DNA of 40,643 nt from Coprobacter sp. (lineage in GTDB: Bacteria; Bacteroidota; Bacteroidia; Bacteroidales; UBA11471): contig JAFTRN010000046.1 of assembly GCA_017462265.1 (NCBI GenBank), positions 1-40,643 of the forward strand, given 5' to 3'. The position numbers and the translations under genes are program-made. Below are positions 32,972-40,643 of this stretch, piece after piece. The notes under the pieces are model-generated. The model saw only the letters and a program-made list of their open reading frames with translations. It searched no databases and was not told the DNA's origin. Every line of letters begins with the position of its first letter. Position 1 is the stretch's first letter.

Positions 32972-33475
32972 ATGAATACTCCCATCATCACCCCTGCCGG
33001 GCACTCCGAAATACCTATTATTCGAGCCATGGCCGGGGTGGTGTTTTATGACACATATCGCCTGATACTCTCGCCTGAGCAACTCGATTATATGTACGAC
33101 ATGATGTATGCCGAGGAAAGTCTGCAACGACAGATCGATAGTGGGCATCGCTTTTTTATCGCTTACGTCGATGACATTCCGGCCGGATTTGTATCTATCG
33201 AGCGACAAAGCGAGAGGCTGGTACACCTGCAAAAGCTCTATGTAATGCCGGCCTATCAACACGCACATATTGGCCGACGGCTCATAGAGAGGGCTTTCGA
33301 CGAGGCTCGCGCCCTCACCACCGATGGCCATTGCCGGGTAGAGTTGAATGTAAATCGCCAAAATGAGGCTCTCGACTTTTACACGCACATAGGTATGCGC
33401 ATCGCCTCCTCGGGCGATTTCGCGATAGGAAACGGTTATTATATGAACGATTACATCATGGCTATCGACCTATAG
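32972..33475 (+). CDS. GNAT family N-acetyltransferase
   Basis: A 167-residue acetyltransferase that moves an acetyl group from acetyl-CoA to an amine. The acetyl-CoA loop is seen in YVMPAYQHAHIGRRLIERAF, and the C-terminal LNVNRQNEALDFYTHIGMRI is the usual motif B region. The substrate cannot be predicted. It is 37 bp after hisS and may be read with it. Its stop lies 8 bp from the convergent glycosyltransferase stop. Confidence 0.88.
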   Translation: MNTPIITPAGHSEIPIIRAMAGVVFYDTYRLILSPEQLDYMYDMMYAEESLQRQIDSGHRFFIAYVDDIPAGFVSIERQSERLVHLQKLYVMPAYQHAHIGRRLIERAFDEARALTTDGHCRVELNVNRQNEALDFYTHIGMRIASSGDFAIGNGYYMNDYIMAIDL

Positions 33476-33483
33476 CCTCGACA

Positions 33484-34392
33484 TCAAAATGTTTTATTCC
33501 TCTTCATCTGGTGGTCGAGGCGACATATATACCCCAACTTATATAAATCGAACAAACGCAAACGGGGGTGATTACTCAGCAAATTACGTCGTAACGGCGT
33601 CTCAAATAGCGCAAACAACACTCTAACCATCGGTTGCAAACCCATACGCAGTACTCGCTCTTGCACATCGAGTATGCGCACATAGCCCCGTAATTTCTCG
33701 CGGTGACGTAAGGCATTGGCCAGGCTCTCCTCGGTCTTCGATAGGAAATGCGCGCTATCGTCGGAAATATCGTGATATACGGGGTTATCGATATATCGCA
33801 CCGGAATACCGGCCTCGTTCAGCATCTTACCATAGAGCGTATCCTCATGGCCATAGGTAACAATATCCTCGCAGAAACGTACCTGCTCGGCGACACATCG
33901 AGGCAAGAGAAACCCGAATCCGGCAAAACGACTATACGGTGAGCGATTGCGCAACTCGGCCGCGTGTTCTTCACGCACGGCCGCATACACATAACGTAAG
34001 TTTGCCTCTACCTCTTTCTTATTCTCGGGCAAACGAAACTTGATGGTACCGCATATCACACTACGGCCATCGATTTCTTGCACGAAACAGGCCAAAAAAT
34101 CGCTACGGCAGGGCATGAGGTCGCTATCGAGCAACAGCATATTGTCGTACATGGCTTGCGACATGAGGTAATTGCGACAATAGGCAGCACCATGATTTTG
34201 CGCCAACTCCACAAACCGACATCGTGGCCGGTCGTTTATAGCGCGATTTCGCTCCTTGGTCGAGACCTCGGGAGAAGCGTCATCGCACACAATTATTTCA
34301 TAGTCGATATGCAACCCCTCGGCCTGCATCGCCAACTCGCGGACAAAGTCCGTACAATCATAATTATAGGTGGGTATCAATATCGACAGCAT
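33484..34392 (-). CDS. Family 2 glycosyltransferase
   Basis: A 302-residue GT-A fold glycosyltransferase. MLSILIPTYNYDC and IDYEIIVCDDAS are the start and nucleotide-binding Asp of GT2, and MLLLDSDLMP holds the metal-binding DxD. A later HEDTLYGKML segment is in the usual catalytic-base region. The sugar donor and acceptor are unknown; the C-terminal 60 residues are basic and could attach to the membrane. It begins 6 bp after the PorE-like gene stop and is probably co-transcribed with it. Confidence 0.9.
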   Translation of the reverse strand: MLSILIPTYNYDCTDFVRELAMQAEGLHIDYEIIVCDDASPEVSTKERNRAINDRPRCRFVELAQNHGAAYCRNYLMSQAMYDNMLLLDSDLMPCRSDFLACFVQEIDGRSVICGTIKFRLPENKKEVEANLRYVYAAVREEHAAELRNRSPYSRFAGFGFLLPRCVAEQVRFCEDIVTYGHEDTLYGKMLNEAGIPVRYIDNPVYHDISDDSAHFLSKTEESLANALRHREKLRGYVRILDVQERVLRMGLQPMVRVLFALFETPLRRNLLSNHPRLRLFDLYKLGYICRLDHQMKRNKTF

Positions 34393-34398
34393 AGCGAT

Positions 34399-36366
34399 TT
34401 ACATAAGACGGTAATTGACATCGAGCACACGGAACTCGGTACGGCGATTCAGCGCGTTGGCAAGTTCTTGATGCTCGGGGGGCAGCGCGAGTATATACTC
34501 ATCGGTAAGCACATCGCCCTCCTTGAACATCGGATATTCCTTAGCCTGCTTGCGGGTAATGGTACGAGGCGAAGACTTGCCATAACCCTTCGGGGTAAGG
34601 CGGTCGGCTGCTACACCATGCTGTATGAGATATTCGACCACGGCTTTCGCCCGCCGTTCCGACAGTCCGAGATTATAGGCCTCACTGCCCTTCATATCGG
34701 TATGCGCACTAAGCTCTATCGATACGTTGGGATTGTCTTCAAGCATCTGTATTATCTCGTTCAAGGCGGCCGCCGACTCCTTGGTCACATCGGCTTTGTC
34801 GAACTCATAAAACACATTTTCCACGATGACGGGTTTGTTTATGGCCGCCAATATGAAATCGAGGCCGTAGGTCTCGTTGCGCTCCTCGCTGTCGCTGGTA
34901 AACTCTCCGCGGGAATTGAGAAATCCCTTACACCCCGCCATCATCACATAATCTACCCCCAGTCCGAGTTTGAACTTATAGGTCCCGTCCTCTTTGGAAT
35001 AAGCCTTCTGATTCGAGCCGTCTTTGCCCACAATGCGTATCACGGCGTTGGGGATAGGTATCTCGTCTTGGTCGAGCACCGAGCCGGTAATCCACACCTC
35101 GATAAGAGGCAATTCGAAGCTGAATATATGGTCGTAGCCGCGCGCGTCCTTGCGATTGGAACTGAGAAATCCCGCCTCACGGCCTGTTTCAAATGTAATA
35201 CCGAAATCGTCGCCCGCCGAATTAACCGGCATACCGAGATTTTCTATTTTCCACACACCAAGGCTGTTTTGTGTAGCCTTGAATATATCAAGTCCTCCCA
35301 TACCCGGGTGACCATCAGAGGCAAAATAGAGATCGCCATTATCGCGTATATAGGGAAACATCTCATCTCCGGGGGTATTGATTTGCACGCCGAGATTTTC
35401 TATACCGCTTCCTTTATCCTCGAGGTCGATGCGCCATAAATCTTTACCGCCATACCCTCCGGGGACATCTGAGGTGAAATAGAGGTATCGGCCATCGGGC
35501 GACACCGCGGGGTGTGCAAAAGTTGATAACGTATCGCCTGTAATGGCAAAAAGCGTCGCCGCTCCCCATTGCGCATCGCTACGGGTAGATGTACATATCT
35601 CTACCGATGTATTGATACCCTCCTCGTGACGGGCACGCGACAGATACATCGTATTGCCATCGGGGCTGAAACTGATTATACCCTCGTCGGCGGCAGTGTT
35701 CACTCCCCCCTCGGCGAGTTCGGGTCGTTGCCATGCGCCTTTTTCATCTTTTTTCGAGAAAAATATATCATTACTTTTCACCCCGGTAATATCGCTCTTC
35801 TTATCTCCGGTAGCCTTGTCGTTGGCCGAGGTGAAATAGAGTATATCATTATCTGTGCCGAGAAACATCGGGGCGCACTCGCTACGTCGGGAATTGAACA
35901 ACTTGGCAGCTTTCACCACATAACGGGTTGGATTTTCTTTCCACTTGACAGCCGCCTCACACCCTTTCAAGCCATTCTCGGCCATTTTATCGCCGGGTTT
36001 TATGGACAAGAAAGCCTCGTATTGTTTTGCTGCCTCTCTGTATTTACCCTGCATATGCAATCCGCGAGCCAAGTAATACACTGCCATACTATCGGGATAG
36101 TCATAACGAACGGCATTCTGATAGCCTGCCGATGAACGTGGAGCGGCATTGAGGCGGCGATAGCACTCACCGATGCGATAGGCTACCATTCCGCGTTTTT
36201 CACGCTCTTTCGACGAAGTTTTATTATAAATTTTGCGATACGTTGCCGCCGCCGCAAAATATTCGCCCCGCTCAAACTGAGCGTTGGCGGTACTCAACTT
36301 GGCACCACACCCATACGAGAGCAGCACCACAGGCACGACAAGCAATATAAGACGCAAATATTTCAT
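34399..36366 (-). CDS. PorE-like lipoprotein: TPR, PD40 propeller, CRD and OmpA domains
   Basis: A 655-residue lipoprotein (MKYLRLILLVVPVVLLSYGC, lipid Cys20). In order: TPR repeats at about 25-125 (YFAAAATYRKIYNK, YREAAKQYEAFLSIKPGD), a PD40/WD40-type propeller at about 150-430 (ISFSPDGNTMYLSR, PAVSPDGRYLYFTSD, DNGDLYFASDG), a carboxypeptidase-regulatory-like domain at about 435-500 (PNAVIRIVGKDG, SKEDGTYKFKLG) and an OmpA C-terminal domain at about 535-650 (IELSAHTDMKG, NLGLSERRAKAVVEYL). The OmpA domain grips peptidoglycan. This is the layout of PorE of the type IX secretion system, but many Bacteroidales have similar non-PorE proteins and no other por gene is here. The glycosyltransferase follows 6 bp later. 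Confidence 0.9.
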   Translation of the reverse strand: MKYLRLILLVVPVVLLSYGCGAKLSTANAQFERGEYFAAAATYRKIYNKTSSKEREKRGMVAYRIGECYRRLNAAPRSSAGYQNAVRYDYPDSMAVYYLARGLHMQGKYREAAKQYEAFLSIKPGDKMAENGLKGCEAAVKWKENPTRYVVKAAKLFNSRRSECAPMFLGTDNDILYFTSANDKATGDKKSDITGVKSNDIFFSKKDEKGAWQRPELAEGGVNTAADEGIISFSPDGNTMYLSRARHEEGINTSVEICTSTRSDAQWGAATLFAITGDTLSTFAHPAVSPDGRYLYFTSDVPGGYGGKDLWRIDLEDKGSGIENLGVQINTPGDEMFPYIRDNGDLYFASDGHPGMGGLDIFKATQNSLGVWKIENLGMPVNSAGDDFGITFETGREAGFLSSNRKDARGYDHIFSFELPLIEVWITGSVLDQDEIPIPNAVIRIVGKDGSNQKAYSKEDGTYKFKLGLGVDYVMMAGCKGFLNSRGEFTSDSEERNETYGLDFILAAINKPVIVENVFYEFDKADVTKESAAALNEIIQMLEDNPNVSIELSAHTDMKGSEAYNLGLSERRAKAVVEYLIQHGVAADRLTPKGYGKSSPRTITRKQAKEYPMFKEGDVLTDEYILALPPEHQELANALNRRTEFRVLDVNYRLM

Positions 36367-36494
36367 ACTATTTGTACGATAAAATCGCTCTTTTATTGCC
36401 TATCGGCACAAGAAAATGCCATAAAAACAAGCTCTCGGATTATTGTAAAAATATCTTATTCGGCCGTTCTAAGCTCAATGCTTTTTAGAGTTTC

Positions 36495-37226
36495 TTATTT
36501 CATCTTAAGGCAGGCCAGGTAATCGTAATGCTCGCCCTGTTGCACCAGTTCGGCGGCAAATCCATATCGGGCCGCATACAACGAGAGAGTGTCGAAATCG
36601 ATATACAGCCAGTCGAAACTATCACCCCGCACCTGCTTGTACTGCATACGGAAATCGATTTCGCCATAATAATCGCCTGCCAAGTCGATAAGGAAGCTAC
36701 CGTCCTCGTCCTCGAACAAATAGCGCAGATCGCTCGAGTCCATATAGATACGGCCGCCGGGCTGTAATAGCTGTTTCATCTTGGCAAAGAATGCGCCCAT
36801 ATTTTCCAGTCGGCCTATAATACCCGAACCGTTCATCAACATCAGTATCGTATCATATCGCTCCGTAAAACTATCATCAAACAGATTTACCCTACGGGCG
36901 TGCGATACACCCCGTTTCGTCATCACCTCTACCGATAGTGCCGATATATCGATGGCCACCACCTCTTTGCCCATATCCTGCAAAGCGAGCGCATGACAAC
37001 CGCTACCGGCCCCGCAATCGAGTATGCGCCCCTCGGCCAACTGCAAAGCCCTCTGCTCCAACAAGGGCATCTTATCATAGGTGCGGAACAACTGAGAAAC
37101 CGGTATTTCATCTTCCTCGAATTGTGAAGAAAACACCCTGAGCTTAGCGGCACGCCCCGTAGCGAAATAGTCGGCTATGGCGGCCCCCATCGGATCCCTT
37201 TCGGGCATAAGCACATTCACGTCCAT
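36495..37226 (-). CDS. Class I SAM-dependent methyltransferase
   Basis: A 243-residue methyltransferase. Motif I, ILDCGAGSGCHALAL, binds S-adenosylmethionine and is followed by EVVAIDIS, whose Asp binds the ribose. YDTILMLMNGSGIIG and LLQPGGRIYMDSSD are motifs IV and VI. The substrate is unknown; the preceding 45 residues may cap the site. It lies 43 bp downstream of the acyltransferase gene on the same strand and may share its transcript. Confidence 0.9.
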   Translation of the reverse strand: MDVNVLMPERDPMGAAIADYFATGRAAKLRVFSSQFEEDEIPVSQLFRTYDKMPLLEQRALQLAEGRILDCGAGSGCHALALQDMGKEVVAIDISALSVEVMTKRGVSHARRVNLFDDSFTERYDTILMLMNGSGIIGRLENMGAFFAKMKQLLQPGGRIYMDSSDLRYLFEDEDGSFLIDLAGDYYGEIDFRMQYKQVRGDSFDWLYIDFDTLSLYAARYGFAAELVQQGEHYDYLACLKMK

Positions 37227-37269
37227 CGTATATATCAGATATGATTTTTCATTTCAATTATCCGCGGCC

Positions 37270-38358
37270 TCAGCCGATAATCCATTTACTGCCCGGAATA
37301 AGCGATATAAGCTTCGTCGATATATAGCAACAAACGAATGTCGCTATCGATATGCAAGGAATGGCGGCAACCGTGGGCAACGCCAAAGTGTGCTTAAATA
37401 CCATTACCCACAAACCGAGCCAGAAAATATGCATCAGGTATATACCATAGCTCAATTTCGACAGGTCGGTAATAAGTCGCGGAGCCTTTTCGGCATTGAT
37501 GCAGGAGAACAGCAGGAACGCACCGGCTGTCAATAGCACGCAATTGATGGTACAGAACGCCCAACCGATTTCGAGTACCGGCGTTTTGTGTATCACCCCG
37601 GGGACAGCCTGCACATAGAACGAACCGATAGTCACCACAGCCCCTATCAGCATCGATACCAGGCCCACAATCAAGCGCGTGCTACGCCCCCATGTGAGGT
37701 GCACTCGTATGTAATGTGCCAGCACGAGATAGCCCAGATAACCCGAGAAGTACCACAGCATATGGTATTCGTTCCAGAAACATTGCCCCCACAATTCACC
37801 ACACCAGCGGTTGAGGTAAGGCATACAAGTCGATAGCAAAAACAATATGATGAAAAATCTCTCTTCTCGAGCCGACGCTTTACGCAACCAAGGCGAGATA
37901 ATGGGTATAAACAGATAGAGACTTATAAGCGGATACATAAACCACAAATGTCCGGCAAGAGTGGGAAAGTTGAGCAAGATGCGCGAAAGGTCCGTGGCCG
38001 ATGTCGTGCTATCGATTTGTCCCCACAACATAGGCAACGTGCTATACAACACCATGAATATGAAGAATGGAGGTAAGATACGCAGAAAACGCCTCTTATA
38101 AAATTGCCATGAGCTCTCCTCCTCTTTCATCGGCACCAACAGATAGGCCGACACAATCATAAACAGCGGAACCGCCATACGGGAAAATCCATCGTAGATC
38201 GACACCCATAAGCGGTCGGCTTCATTGGCTAAGAACGATTGAGGTCCGGCCATATCCGACGAGCCGATAGCCCCATAATAATTTTCACTGGCATGCACCA
38301 ATATTACAAGGAAACATGCAAAAACACGAATATAGTCGATAAATACGATACGTTTCAT
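37270..38358 (-). CDS. Acyltransferase family 3 (O-acetyltransferase-like) membrane protein
   Basis: A 362-residue membrane protein with about ten TM helices. It starts IVFIDYIRVFACFLVILVHA, the family's RxxAxxxVxxxH-type motif with the catalytic His. A second motif, GFSRMAVPLFMIVSAYLL, is also typical. Such proteins acetylate sugars of surface polysaccharides or peptidoglycan. The acceptor is unknown. Its -7 box lies in the first of three repeats at 38401-38476. Confidence 0.9.
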   Translation of the reverse strand: MKRIVFIDYIRVFACFLVILVHASENYYGAIGSSDMAGPQSFLANEADRLWVSIYDGFSRMAVPLFMIVSAYLLVPMKEEESSWQFYKRRFLRILPPFFIFMVLYSTLPMLWGQIDSTTSATDLSRILLNFPTLAGHLWFMYPLISLYLFIPIISPWLRKASAREERFFIILFLLSTCMPYLNRWCGELWGQCFWNEYHMLWYFSGYLGYLVLAHYIRVHLTWGRSTRLIVGLVSMLIGAVVTIGSFYVQAVPGVIHKTPVLEIGWAFCTINCVLLTAGAFLLFSCINAEKAPRLITDLSKLSYGIYLMHIFWLGLWVMVFKHTLALPTVAAIPCISIATFVCCYISTKLISLIPGSKWIIG

Positions 38359-38400
38359 AGATAGGTTCTTCTAAAAGATTTTTCACAAATAGTACTTTGA

Positions 38401-38619
38401 TGCAAATATAGTGATAAGCGAGCGAGAAATATCAAGCTTGCTTGGATATTTTTCACTGCGAGCGCAATCTATATTCGATGCTCGCGTCAAATATAGTGAA
38501 AGGCGAGTGGAGAAAAACAAGTTTACTTGATTTTTATCCCGAGCCGCCTCCTATATTGGTAGTTATGCAAATATAGCAACAAACGTGCGAGAAATATCAA
38601 GCTTGCTTGAATATTTTTC
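38401..38619. repeat. Three tandem-like imperfect hairpin repeats with promoter boxes
   Basis: Copies at about 38401-38476, 38485-38558 and 38566-38619 share (G/T)CAAATATAG at the start and a central palindrome, AAATATCAAGCTTGCTTG then ATATTT (copy 2: AAACAAGTTTACTTGATTT). Copies 1 and 2 have inverted ends (AATATAG with CTATATT). Each CAAATATA reads TATATTTG, a -7 box, on the minus strand. Confidence 0.8.
38403..38410 (-). promoter_or_regulatory. -7 box of the acyltransferase gene
   Basis: TATATTTG on the minus strand, 44 bp before the start codon, within repeat copy 1. Confidence 0.45.
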
Positions 38620-38620
38620 T

Positions 38621-38690
38621 ATTAATGTCCGATAAAAATATAGCATATAGTTTTTGGGGAATTTTCATTATGCCATCGGCATAAGATATT
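38621..38690 (+). repeat. Dispersed repeat segment R1, copy B
   Basis: Matches 6229-6297 in the same orientation. Here it is contiguous with R2. Confidence 0.8.
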
Positions 38691-38804
38691 ACAGCCCCGT
38701 ATAAGTGTGCCGGTAGGCGAACGCAATGCGGGGTAAGGGTTAATAGAGAATTCCGATGCCGTAGGTATCGGACAATATCATTATAGCAACATCTTCGACG
38801 TTGC
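38689..38804 (+). repeat. Dispersed repeat segment R2, copy B
   Basis: Inverted match to 6631-6742; the right end contains the palindrome GCAACATCTTCGACGTTGC. Confidence 0.75.
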
Positions 38805-38864
38805 TGTTTTTTACGTACATCTATTGCTTTTAAGGAACATTATTATCACTCTCCAAATCGCAAA

Positions 38865-38887
38865 AAGCCCCGAAAATATTCGAGGCT
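38865..38887 (-). terminator. Terminator after the 218-aa lipoprotein gene
   Basis: On the minus strand AAGCCTCGAA pairs with TTCGGGGCTT, followed by TTT. Confidence 0.7.
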
Positions 38888-38898
38888 TGGGTGCTTGG

Positions 38899-39555
38899 CT
38901 ATTTTTTCTCTTTATATTCGCCGTGGCAAATCTTGCCATCGGCACTAAAAATAAACTTCCTCGTAACTTCTTGCGTTAACTTAGTCAATGGGTTTATGAT
39001 AGAGTATTTACATTCAACAACTTTTGCGATAACTTGGTTGGGTGTCATCTGCGAATACTTCTTTATCCCATCATCATAGACTGTTTCGTATGTATCATTT
39101 AGATATTCTTCATATCTTTTCTTATAATACTCATACTGCTCTTTATCACCTTCATAGTCTTTTTTGTAATACTTAACCCAATCTTTATCAACCAAGTATT
39201 CCATATCTTTATAAGCATTTTTATTCATTTCATAATTTCCCCATTTCTGTTCAAAATATGTTTGGTGATGTTTTAAGTCTTTATAAGATTTGTTCATTCT
39301 TTTTTTATAGTATATCATATCTTCCTTATAATCATCTATCCATGATTCTTTTACGGCAATTCTGCCATCTTTACACAATTGCAAACTATCCTCTGCCGTA
39401 ATATCTTTCACAAACTTCTCATCAAGCAGTTTAAAATTTAGTTCGATTTTAACTCCGTCATCTTCCGTTAAGTAGGTTTCTAATGCATCACTATACTTGT
39501 TGCCACAAGCAATTAATAACACGCTAAAAATCGGCATAATAATAAGATTCTTCAT
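38899..39555 (-). CDS. Hypothetical lipoprotein rich in Lys, Tyr and Asp (218 aa)
   Basis: I do not recognise the family. The signal peptide MKNLIIMPIFSVLLIAC has lipobox LIAC with Cys17. After an acidic beta-like section (residues 25-60), the middle (about 75-150) is a highly charged, Tyr/Lys-rich helical stretch with repeated YYKK and YEEYL, likely a coiled coil. The C-terminal 55 residues look like a small beta domain (VVECKYSIINPLTKLTQEV) with DGKICHGEY. It is AT-rich compared with the genes at 31-38 kb. The next gene rightwards is also an exported unknown. Function unknown; the surface position is inferred from the lipobox. Confidence 0.8.
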   Translation of the reverse strand: MKNLIIMPIFSVLLIACGNKYSDALETYLTEDDGVKIELNFKLLDEKFVKDITAEDSLQLCKDGRIAVKESWIDDYKEDMIYYKKRMNKSYKDLKHHQTYFEQKWGNYEMNKNAYKDMEYLVDKDWVKYYKKDYEGDKEQYEYYKKRYEEYLNDTYETVYDDGIKKYSQMTPNQVIAKVVECKYSIINPLTKLTQEVTRKFIFSADGKICHGEYKEKK

Positions 39556-39614
39556 AGCATAATGTTTTTTGTTAGTTATAGTTTTGCAAAATAATTATTT
39601 ACAAAAAGAGGTTA

Positions 39615-40064
39615 TTAAAATGTTTTTGTCACCGAAACGCCTAATCCGTTATCTCGGATATATAAGCCGTCGGCAATGGCTATACCGGGGGCGTTATTAT
39701 TGTGGTAATATATCAAGCATGATACCCCAGCAAGAACACCAACACCGCAAACAAAACTTGTTATCGCCATTGCTTTTGTTTTCTTCTTAGACCACTTATT
39801 TACGTTGTCTATATCGGTTTTACCTGTGGCATAATCTATCGCTTCGTTGTTCATCTTTAAAGCGATTGCCGGCATAGCCACGGCATACGATACCGCCGAC
39901 AATGAGGTTACAGCGATACCCCAATTTCGTATATATTTTATATCGGTTTCGTTATCTTCTATTTGGTAATATTTAGCATATATATCCTGCCAACGCTTGT
40001 TTTGTTGAGCATAAGAGGCGTGAAAACAAAAAGAGACGAGCAATAATATTACAATATTTTTCAT
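39615..40064 (-). CDS. Hypothetical exported/membrane protein (149 aa)
   Basis: A 149-residue protein with a signal peptide (MKNIVILLLVSFCFHASYAQ), a charged section KRWQDIYAKYYQIEDNETDI, then two hydrophobic segments at about 48-68 and 97-118 separated by a Lys-rich loop (NKWSKKKTKAM). The end, GIAIADGLYIRDNGLGVSVTKTF, is beta-like. I do not recognise a family. It is AT-rich and lies beside the rRNA operon end. A promoter at 40083-40113 gives the transcript a short leader. Confidence 0.75.
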   Translation of the reverse strand: MKNIVILLLVSFCFHASYAQQNKRWQDIYAKYYQIEDNETDIKYIRNWGIAVTSLSAVSYAVAMPAIALKMNNEAIDYATGKTDIDNVNKWSKKKTKAMAITSFVCGVGVLAGVSCLIYYHNNNAPGIAIADGLYIRDNGLGVSVTKTF

Positions 40065-40082
40065 AAAGATAAATTATATTTG

Positions 40083-40113
40083 CAAATCAATAATATTTTT
40101 ATTACGATACAAA
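40083..40113 (-). promoter_or_regulatory. Promoter of the 149-aa protein gene
   Basis: On the minus strand TTTG (40110-40113), 19 bp, TTGATTTG (40083-40090; one mismatch to TAnnTTTG). Confidence 0.55.
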
Positions 40114-40189
40114 TGTATTAATACAACATCAATAAAACAAGAAATTTTCAGAAAAATTTGTAAAAGGTATTTATAAAGTTTTGGTGTTC

Positions 40190-40498
40190 GATAAATGAAA
40201 TCTCTCTTCTGTCTTTTCATCTCTCATGGCTGGCACTCGGGCCGAGTGTCCCATTAGCGGGCTTTCAAGTGTGCGTTCCGGCTTTGCCGTATTCGCCTTG
40301 CGGTCATTTGGGGACCCTTCTCGTGCAAGGAGGGGTTACGCTGCCGAGCGCGACCTTGATCGCTTCTTGCCCGCGGAGGCTCTCCGCCCTTGTAGCCCCT
40401 TTGGGCCTTTCTCTTGCGTGAGGTGAGCGGTACTACCGGCTGCCGGGCTTGGTATCGTGCCGGCAAGGGGCGGTCTGCCGTACCAGGGCCGGTTCTTG
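40190..40498. other. GC-rich non-coding block beside the rRNA operon
   Basis: About 300 bp, far GC-richer than the AT-rich genes to its left. It has inverted repeats (ACTCGG-G-CCGAGT-like near 40237, TGCCGGGC with GTGCCGGCA near 40440-40466). Open frames on both strands give Arg/Pro-rich low-complexity products that look spurious. I see no known RNA. Confidence 0.5.
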
Positions 40499-40540
40499 CA
40501 AAAAAAAAAGAGAGCCGGCAACTTTCGTTGTCGGCTCTCC
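40499..40540 (-). terminator. Terminator of the rRNA operon
   Basis: On the minus strand GAGAGCCGACAAC pairs with GTTGCCGGCTCTC, with a 4-base loop, followed by about 10 U. Confidence 0.93.
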
Positions 40541-40543
40541 GAG

Positions 40544-40643
<100 letters not shown>

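Larger units (their letters stand above)
38359..38898. other. Intergenic region of repeats
   Basis: No gene in this 540-bp gap. From left to right: three hairpin repeats (38401-38619), the second copy of repeat R1 (38621-38690) and R2 (38689-38804), and a terminator at 38865-38887. Confidence 0.7.

Noticed and set aside
34078..35439. 453-codon open frame on the plus strand opposite the glycosyltransferase and PorE-like genes
   Set aside because: It overlaps two motif-supported genes on the other strand and has no recognisable domain.
38401..38619. CRISPR array
   Set aside because: Only three imperfect, palindromic units with different spacing, no cas genes; they look like hairpin repeats with promoter boxes.

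Overview
The window looks like a chromosomal segment of a Bacteroidota bacterium, most likely order Bacteroidales; a Barnesiella/Coprobacter-like genus is a guess. Evidence: gene families largely restricted to that group (DUF3256, DUF4861, DUF4988 with collagen-like and BspA-type LRR repeats, PD40-OmpA lipoprotein, exbB-exbD-exbD-tonB), promoter boxes of the Bacteroidota type (TTTG, about 19-21 bp, then TAnnTTTG), and A-rich sequence rather than strong Shine-Dalgarno sites before starts. Most genes are GC-balanced core genes. Three stretches are clearly AT-richer and look acquired: the integrase at the left edge, about 6.9-10.1 kb, and about 38.9-40.1 kb.

Layout. 0-1 kb: tyrosine recombinase. 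1.2-3.2 kb: dnaK behind a structured leader with a candidate sigma-54 promoter. 3.4-6.2 kb: GtrA-like membrane protein, then a secreted two-domain enzyme (GH88/105 plus DUF2264). 6.2-6.9 kb: gene-free cluster of palindromic repeats, parts of which recur at 38.6-38.8 kb. 6.9-9.75 kb: AT-rich leftward group (162-aa unknown protein, DUF4988/collagen-like/LRR lipoprotein, NYN nuclease-like protein). 9.79-10.08 kb: a structured, probably transcribed non-coding element on the minus strand that can form two mutually exclusive symmetric folds; it could be a 6S-like RNA or an attenuating leader. 10.3 kb: tRNA-Met. 10.6-12.7 kb: beta-barrel protein and DUF4861 protein. 12.8-13.6 kb: inositol-monophosphatase-family enzyme. 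14.0-20.4 kb: TonB energising complex (ExbB, two ExbD, TonB), then a small membrane protein, a PstS-like lipoprotein and a large TPR protein. 20.5-23 kb: GH28-like beta-helix protein and class II aldolase. 23.2-27.5 kb: speA, truA, EamA transporter, DUF3256. 27.7-29.8 kb: HU, a 29-residue COX24/mS38-like basic protein, RNase G/E. 29.9-33.5 kb: uridine-phosphorylase-like enzyme, msrA, hisS, GNAT. 33.5-38.4 kb: leftward glycosyltransferase, PorE-like OmpA lipoprotein, methyltransferase and acyltransferase. 38.4-38.9 kb: triplicated promoter-containing hairpin repeats and the second copy of the 6.2-kb repeat. 38.9-40.1 kb: two AT-rich envelope-protein genes. 40.2-40.5 kb: unusually GC-rich non-coding block. 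40.5 kb to the edge: 3' part of a 5S rRNA, the end of a leftward rRNA operon.

Functional themes are envelope energisation and transport (Exb/TonB, PstS-like, TPR), polysaccharide breakdown (GH88/105-DUF2264, GH28-like, DUF4861), and housekeeping (dnaK, hisS, truA, rng, fba, speA). The least explained items are the bistable RNA-like element at 9.8-10.1 kb with the AT-rich operon behind it, and the repeat families shared by distant intergenic regions. All functional names rest on reading motifs by eye; no database search was run.
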